A stretch of 31,884 nucleotides of DNA from positions 19,127 to 51,010 of the forward strand of contig JAKCWW010000709.1 in NCBI GenBank assembly GCA_026260175.1, read 5' to 3'. Each line of letters begins with the position of its first letter. The first letter of the stretch is position 1. The position numbers and the translations under genes were made by a program. Below are positions 27,405 to 31,884 of this stretch, piece after piece. Under the pieces are notes generated by a model that was given only the letters and a program-made list of their open reading frames with translations, searched no databases and was not told the origin of the DNA. The DNA is from Reticulitermes lucifugus (Eukaryota; Arthropoda; Insecta; Blattodea; Rhinotermitidae).

Positions 27405-27790
27405 CAGAGTCCTTCTTAAGCTAATAGTGCCTTAGCTAATCAGCAAATTACCCACATTTTATGGAACTGGAATGTTCATTACCGTGCTCACAAGAGCCCG
27501 CCATTTGTCTCTGTTCGGAGCCAGCTCAATCCAGTCCACGCCACCCCTTCCTACTTCTTGGAAATCCATTTTGATATAGTCCTCCCATCTACGCCTGGGT
27601 CTTCCAAGTGGTATCTTTCCTCCAGGTTTCCCCACCACAACTCTGTATGCACCTGTACTCTACCCGATACGTGCCACATGCCCCGCCCATGTCATTCTTC
27701 TTTATTTGGTCACCCGAATAATATTTGGTGAGTACAGAATTAGTAGTGTTTATCTCTTATTCCAGAAGCTCAATGAACGAACATGTAGAA
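27405..27790 (-). mobile_element. LINE ORF2 C-terminus and 3' tail (copy 5, best preserved)
   Basis: The - strand reads LYSPNIIRVTK, a stop, RRMTWAGHVARIG, then VVVGKPGGKIPLGRPRRRWE, DYIKMDFQEVGR and GGVDWIELAPNRDKWRALVS, and ends TVMNIPVP and a stop. This is the end of a non-LTR retrotransposon polyprotein. From memory, RRMRWAGHVARM and RPLGRPRRRWEDNI are common to several arthropod LINE clades, and the clade is not decided here. The 3' tail near 27420-27450 matches the tails after copies 1 and 2. Confidence 0.78.
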
Positions 27791-28820
27791 AACTGTGTTA
27801 CTGTGGAAGGAAAATGTATACTCGCATACGTTTTATGGAACAGAAGCCATCGCTGTGCCGGTAGTTTCTGAAACGATGCTCAAAACCTTTGATTGGGTTC
27901 GTTGATGTTAATCGAACCCTCTGAAGTTCTGAATTAAATCAGCGTATAAAAATTCAGCTCTTAACTTGTTTCCATTGGAGATAAATCGGTCAATTTTTAA
28001 CGAAATAATCGCTGTTAATTGTGAACATCTTCCGAAACAAATACGCCCACTGTGTGGAGAGAATTCGGAGTTTTAATTTTAAAGTATTTAGTGCATATAA
28101 TAACAAATGTGCTGTTAAACGTAAGAGCTTAGTCGTTGTTATATGTACCACTTTCTTTAACATTCGCTAACTCCGCTGTTGTATTAATGCGTTACTTATG
28201 ATTGTTGCAATAAACCAGAGGTGCACAAATCCCGGACGACTATATTTTTTTAGCATAATCATTGCAGTTTTATTCTTCTTACATATAAAAATGTGTATCA
28301 GTTCACATGCACCGAGCAGAGAGCGTCAGATAACAGTCCAGTTCACAGGTCACTCCAGAACTGCGGGTCCTCCGTACAGAACTGCTTTATATAACCCTTC
28401 TGGTGCCTTGCATTTGGTGGACGTGGCTGTTAGGTATTTGGGAAGTACAATTTAGACAAATTTCATGCCGCAGAGGATTAAGCGGGTTAATCTGTCAAGC
28501 GCGATAACATTCCGTCCGGTCTTTGTCCGTCCGGTATGTGAGCTGTCAACTACTAAGAACAGTACTGCGCACGTGTAAGCCTGTTCTGAGAAGCAGCTGG
28601 CCGCATTGTTTTGTTTTCTCCGCATGCAATACGTATATGTAGCCTTTTGTGATGTTAACACAGTTTGCAGGCTTGCCTTACAGCTGAGAGCTGAGAAACC
28701 AGGACGTGACTGGCACTGGGCGGTCTTTATAGACGGACGCCATATCGGTTCATCCTTCTTCGCGATAGATAAGAGTAGCTAGTGAACTGGTAGCCAGCAT
28801 TCCCCGAATTTAATCTGCTT
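27791..28820. other. Non-coding interval, moderately CpG-rich
   Basis: No gene recognised. A TTTATATAACCC at about 28385-28395 is TATA-like, but no transcript unit can be attached to it. Confidence 0.35.
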
Positions 28821-29044
28821 TTAACCCTTTGAGGACGAAATGTAATTGTTTTACTTAAAGATCCAGTTCGTACCGCGCAGTAAGCACACACCTCGGTTAT
28901 AAAAACCAATCAATTAATGCTGTATAATGAGTGTTTGTTCTGTGATCCATACAAAATACATAAACACGGTGTGAGCAGAACGTAGAATTTCTGAATGTTA
29001 AACCTTGTGTTACATGAACGAACAGCTAGGCTTTAAATGGTTAA
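28821..29044. mobile_element. piggyBac-type MITE family A, copy 1
   Basis: Bounded by TTAACCCTTT at the left and AAATGGTTAA at the right, with TTAA at each outer end. It shares an extended interior with 30856-31094: AGTTCGTACCGCGCAGTAAG, ATGCTGTATA, GATCCATA and CTGAATGTTAAAACC-like text. 224 bp, no coding capacity. Confidence 0.75.
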
Positions 29045-29295
29045 TTTATTCGTGAATGCAGTTTTGATTTGTTGCTGTCGTTGCTACACACACTGGACTC
29101 TTCCCTATTTCCAAATGATTTATTAGCCACCTTTTTTGTGTTTGTTTATGGCAGTGAATCAGGCGAAGTGCAGAGGAATCAAGAACATCCTGATTCAGGC
29201 CACAGACTTAGAGACCGAATGGGGAAAACCGATATTCAGATTCTGCGAATCTTAGGACGGGTTTTAGGGTCATACTTCCCATTGTGACGGCGGAA
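29045..29295. other. Non-coding interval
   Basis: A 72-codon + strand frame (29069-29287) has no domain, signal or neighbour to support it. Confidence 0.35.
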
Positions 29296-29800
29296 ATAAT
29301 TACGTGAATAAAAACAGTCATTCAGAACAATGGTTCCGATAGTATTTCATTTTCGTTCGTGCTACATGTTTCGGCTCATCTAAGAGCCATCACCAGGCAC
29401 CGGTTTAAGAACATATGCAAGAGAAAACATACTTGTAAACAGTACGTTATTGATTAAAAATATTAAAATTATATTTTACATAACAGTATTTCTTATATTC
29501 ATGTAGCCGAATCTAAGAAATGCTTGTAAACAATACGTTATTAATACAAACAATTGAGATCTATGTTTTACAGAACAGTATTCGGCTACGTGAATATAAG
29601 ATATACTACTAGTATTATATAAAATATAGATTTCGATATTTTTATTTATAACCTTTCACGAGTGTTTTTTTTTCTTACATGTTTTTAAACTGGTACTTGG
29701 TGATGGCTCTTATATGAGCCGAAACGTGCAGCACGAACGACAATAAAATATTGTCAAAGCCATAGTTGTGACTGAAGATCCTTTTTATTCGTGTAATTAT
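29296..29800. mobile_element. 505-bp palindromic (foldback) element with nested inverted and direct repeats
   Basis: The outer arms are inverted. The left starts ATAATTACGTGAATAAA and contains CGTTCGTGCTACATGTTTCG, GCTCATCTAAGAGCCATCAC. The right arm has the inverse, TGGTGATGGCTCTTATATGA, GCCGAAACGTGCAGCACGAA, ending TTTATTCGTGTAATTAT. Pairing runs roughly 130 bp at each side. Inside, 29492-29512 and 29580-29600 are a second inverted pair (CTTATATTCATGTAGCCGAA; TTCGGCTACGTGAATATAAG). 29432-29488 and 29523-29580 are diverged direct repeats (TTGTAAACAGTACGTTATT; TTGTAAACAATACGTTATT). I see no coding capacity. The family is unassigned. Confidence 0.75.
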
Positions 29801-30855
29801 ACTTCGGACCAGTGTTGAACGCTGTGAACAAGTAAACTGTTAAGTCGAGCTAGTGCAATGATGTGGGCGAAATGTTATGTAGCATGAAGGGAAAGTTGTC
29901 CCTTTGCTTGATTAAGCACCTCCCTCGCTCGCTATGAGAACGTATGGGGGAGTAGTGTTATAATAGTTCCACTCATTGTTAGCTTCAGCGCCCTAGTGCT
30001 GGTCCGTACTGTGTGGAGGAGAGAGAAGACTGGCCTGTAGCCTAGTCATTACTGAGTTATCCCGACTGTACGATGTTACTTTATATCAATGGTAAAGACC
30101 TAAAGTTTCTTACCGACGAGAACGCAGTTGACCTGCACAGCGTGGATAGAGTCCCTTAACACTCGCGACAGTCGGGCGGAAAACATATAGATCTAGTCAA
30201 AAACATCAGTCTCTGTCACTGTATGACGTAGTTTTTTTTTCGTTTATAACAAGCCTAAATTAAAATTTATGTACAGCTCTAACCACGTAGAACATAACAT
30301 AAAATAACTGTGTTATCTCACACGCACAAAACACAACTGCACTTCAGCCCAGTGTATTTTTAACTGGAATAATTCGGTGACTGATCACAAACAAGGGACA
30401 GTCGGCTCTCCCCAGCGCAAACCATTGCTAAGGTCAACTGCAGACTCTACAGTCAGTATCTGTAGTTAATTCGTGGTACGAGGAATGGACTTTTTTTTTT
30501 CTCTTCACTGGTGTGTTCAGAATTCCTATTCTGTGAGCTCCCGGAGGCGCCGCAAATCAGGCAGCCAAAGCTTGAATGTGACAGCGGACTTCATGACGCC
30601 GATAAGTAACGAAGGAAATGGGACCAGCTTCTGCCAATCTGTGATCAATGCAATGGCGCCAATGTCTGCTGGCGCCTGCTGACCGAGCGCGTCTATCACG
30701 AAACTCTGTATCAAAATGTAGTAGATGTTTCAACTCGAATCGTAGTAACGGTTCTCCATAATGCAGTAAAGATGAAATAACAATAAATTTTACGTTAGTT
30801 GTGCAAAATGAATTACGGCATATGCGAATTATGGACTTCGAAATTTTGTGTTTAA
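29801..30855. other. Non-coding interval, CpG-containing
   Basis: No gene recognised. Overlapping open frames on both strands at 30473-30874 have no domain. T-runs lie at 30232-30240 and 30490-30500. Confidence 0.35.
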
Positions 30856-31094
30856 TTAATCCCTTTAAAGACAAACATTAACATCAGTTACATTTAAAGA
30901 TTCGCTTCGTACCGCGCAGTAAACACACACCGTCTCGATTACAAAAGCAGTCTGTTGATGCTGTATAGAGAAATAATCCTTGCTTATTCTGAGATCCATA
31001 AAAATTATAGAAATACGCTCTGTGTGTAATTGTTGAATATCTGGATGTTAAAACCTGGCAGTACATTGAGTAACCACTGGGCCTAAAGGGTTAA
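30856..31094. mobile_element. piggyBac-type MITE family A, copy 2
   Basis: Begins TTAATCCCTTT and ends CTAAAGGGTTAA. The interior AGATTCGCTTCGTACCGCGC, AGTAAACACACACC, GATGCTGTATAGAG and GAGATCCATAAAAA is shared with 28821-29044. 239 bp, TTAA on both sides, non-coding. Confidence 0.75.
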
Positions 31095-31125
31095 TCGCCA
31101 CGTGTTAAAGATCTAGAGGGAAGTG

Positions 31126-31260
31126 AAGGGCGGTCGGTGTACCCCCGGGGAAAGAGCCCCGCTGCACACGTTGGATAGGAAGCTGGGTGGGCGTCAGAGC
31201 GATGGCGAAAGGAAAATTCCCCCCCCCCCTGCCCCGGGGGAGGTATTCGAATCCCAATTC
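31126..31260 (-). repeat. SINE family 1, reverse copy
   Basis: The - strand shows GGGATTCGAATACCTCC (B box-like), then GCCCACCCAGCTTCCTATCC and GCGGGGCTCTTTCCCCGGGG, matching the head and middle of 14925-15030. A C-run at 31221-31230 interrupts it. The open frames here on both strands are repeat-derived. Confidence 0.62.
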
Positions 31261-31884
31261 TCCAATGATTCATCGCGTAGCCTACTCACTAGGGTCGTCT
31301 TTTTCTTATCCATCGTCCAGGTATGAAGAAAGCAGGTCGTGGTCAGACTCTGAAACTCAAGAGTTCCGTTAATCTGAAACTGGGTTTTACGTCAGCCCCG
31401 TTCAAACGCACTTTCCCAAACAGCTATACACTTCTGTTGATGCTTCTTCGTCTTGTCCGTGGGTCATGACCTTTACTACGTCCCCTGGACTCTTTAATGA
31501 ATATAGTAAATATTTGATTACAGATACACTGTACCAACTGACTGCTACACTGCAGGAAAGTCCAAAGTTCAACGTCGCAAATTCCAAAGCCATCCGTATG
31601 TTGAAATACATTCATGAGCCGCCTGTTCGAGCACACACTACTTTTCCCTCTAGTTTTACAGAAGCTGTTGTAATGTAGTTTTATTGACTACTGTATGAAT
31701 CGTCTTCCACGGCGTAGACAGGATTGTTCGGGGGGGGGGGTGGCTCCTGTTATCCAACAGCGCCCCGGGCAGTTATTTTTTTTTAAATATCATTTAAATA
31801 TATCAGCACTTATATTTAAACTTCACTTTATATTCACCGTGCATCTTTTTATAATTGAATCATTTGTACCAACAAATGCACTAA
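31261..31884. other. Right edge, non-coding as far as visible
   Basis: Overlapping frames on both strands at 31402-31678 show no family. A G-run (31730-31740) and an AT-rich end follow. Confidence 0.35.

Noticed and set aside
29368..29391. Hammerhead ribozyme
   Set aside because: A GATG...GAAAC arrangement with a stem is present, but the invariant C3 and A9 of the core and a clear stem III with a cleavage triplet are not. Kept only as a structural finding.
1..31884. CRISPR, operon or defence-type system
   Set aside because: Split genes with spliceosomal introns and Pol III SINEs show a eukaryotic nuclear genome. No regularly spaced repeats with unique spacers occur.

Overview
This is a stretch of arthropod, almost certainly insect, nuclear DNA. 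It has short protein-coding exons with canonical GT/AG borders, long AT-rich introns, and dense remnants of LINEs, tRNA-derived SINEs and small DNA transposons. The repeat families (a LINE tail encoding RRMxWAGHVARxG, a short inverted-repeat element whose ends read as WNMTPCSL and SHPRR, and Pol III-type SINEs) look to me like those of cockroaches and termites. That placement is from memory, not from a search.

Layout. Positions 1-5508 (+ strand) carry six consecutive exons of an E3 ubiquitin ligase that I read as UBR3. The reading frame is continuous across all six, giving 394 codons from the middle of the protein, and the gene is incomplete at both ends within the window. Positions 5509-9800 hold LINE fragments, a piggyBac-type MITE, a decayed piggyBac transposase (about 7898-9410) and a degenerate 60-bp tandem repeat. 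Positions 10199-21788 (- strand) carry a complete-looking gene for a secreted, cysteine-rich protein of the arthropod DUF4803 type. It has six main exons, and I add a 37-nt microexon at 17816-17852 that is needed to close the frame, giving 619 residues. From 21789 to the end I find no convincing gene. That part is a mosaic of repeats: LINE tails, a hAT-like MITE, an intact tRNA-derived SINE with target-site duplications, two copies of a piggyBac-type MITE, a 505-bp palindromic element and SINE copies.

Relationships. The two genes face each other. UBR3 does not resume anywhere downstream that I can see, so either the secreted-protein gene lies antisense inside a UBR3 intron of at least 26 kb, or the UBR3 copy or assembly is broken. 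The mobile-element history is layered: a SINE sits inside a hAT-like MITE with a perfect 8-bp duplication, MITEs abut LINE fragments, and a piggyBac relic coexists with several small elements bearing TTAA ends. The right-hand third is visibly richer in CpG than the gene-bearing left part.

I found no RNA gene other than SINE-embedded tRNA-like promoters, no CRISPR array and no bacterial-type system. The most unusual items are the microexon, the nested-gene arrangement, the 505-bp palindrome and the 60-bp tandem array.
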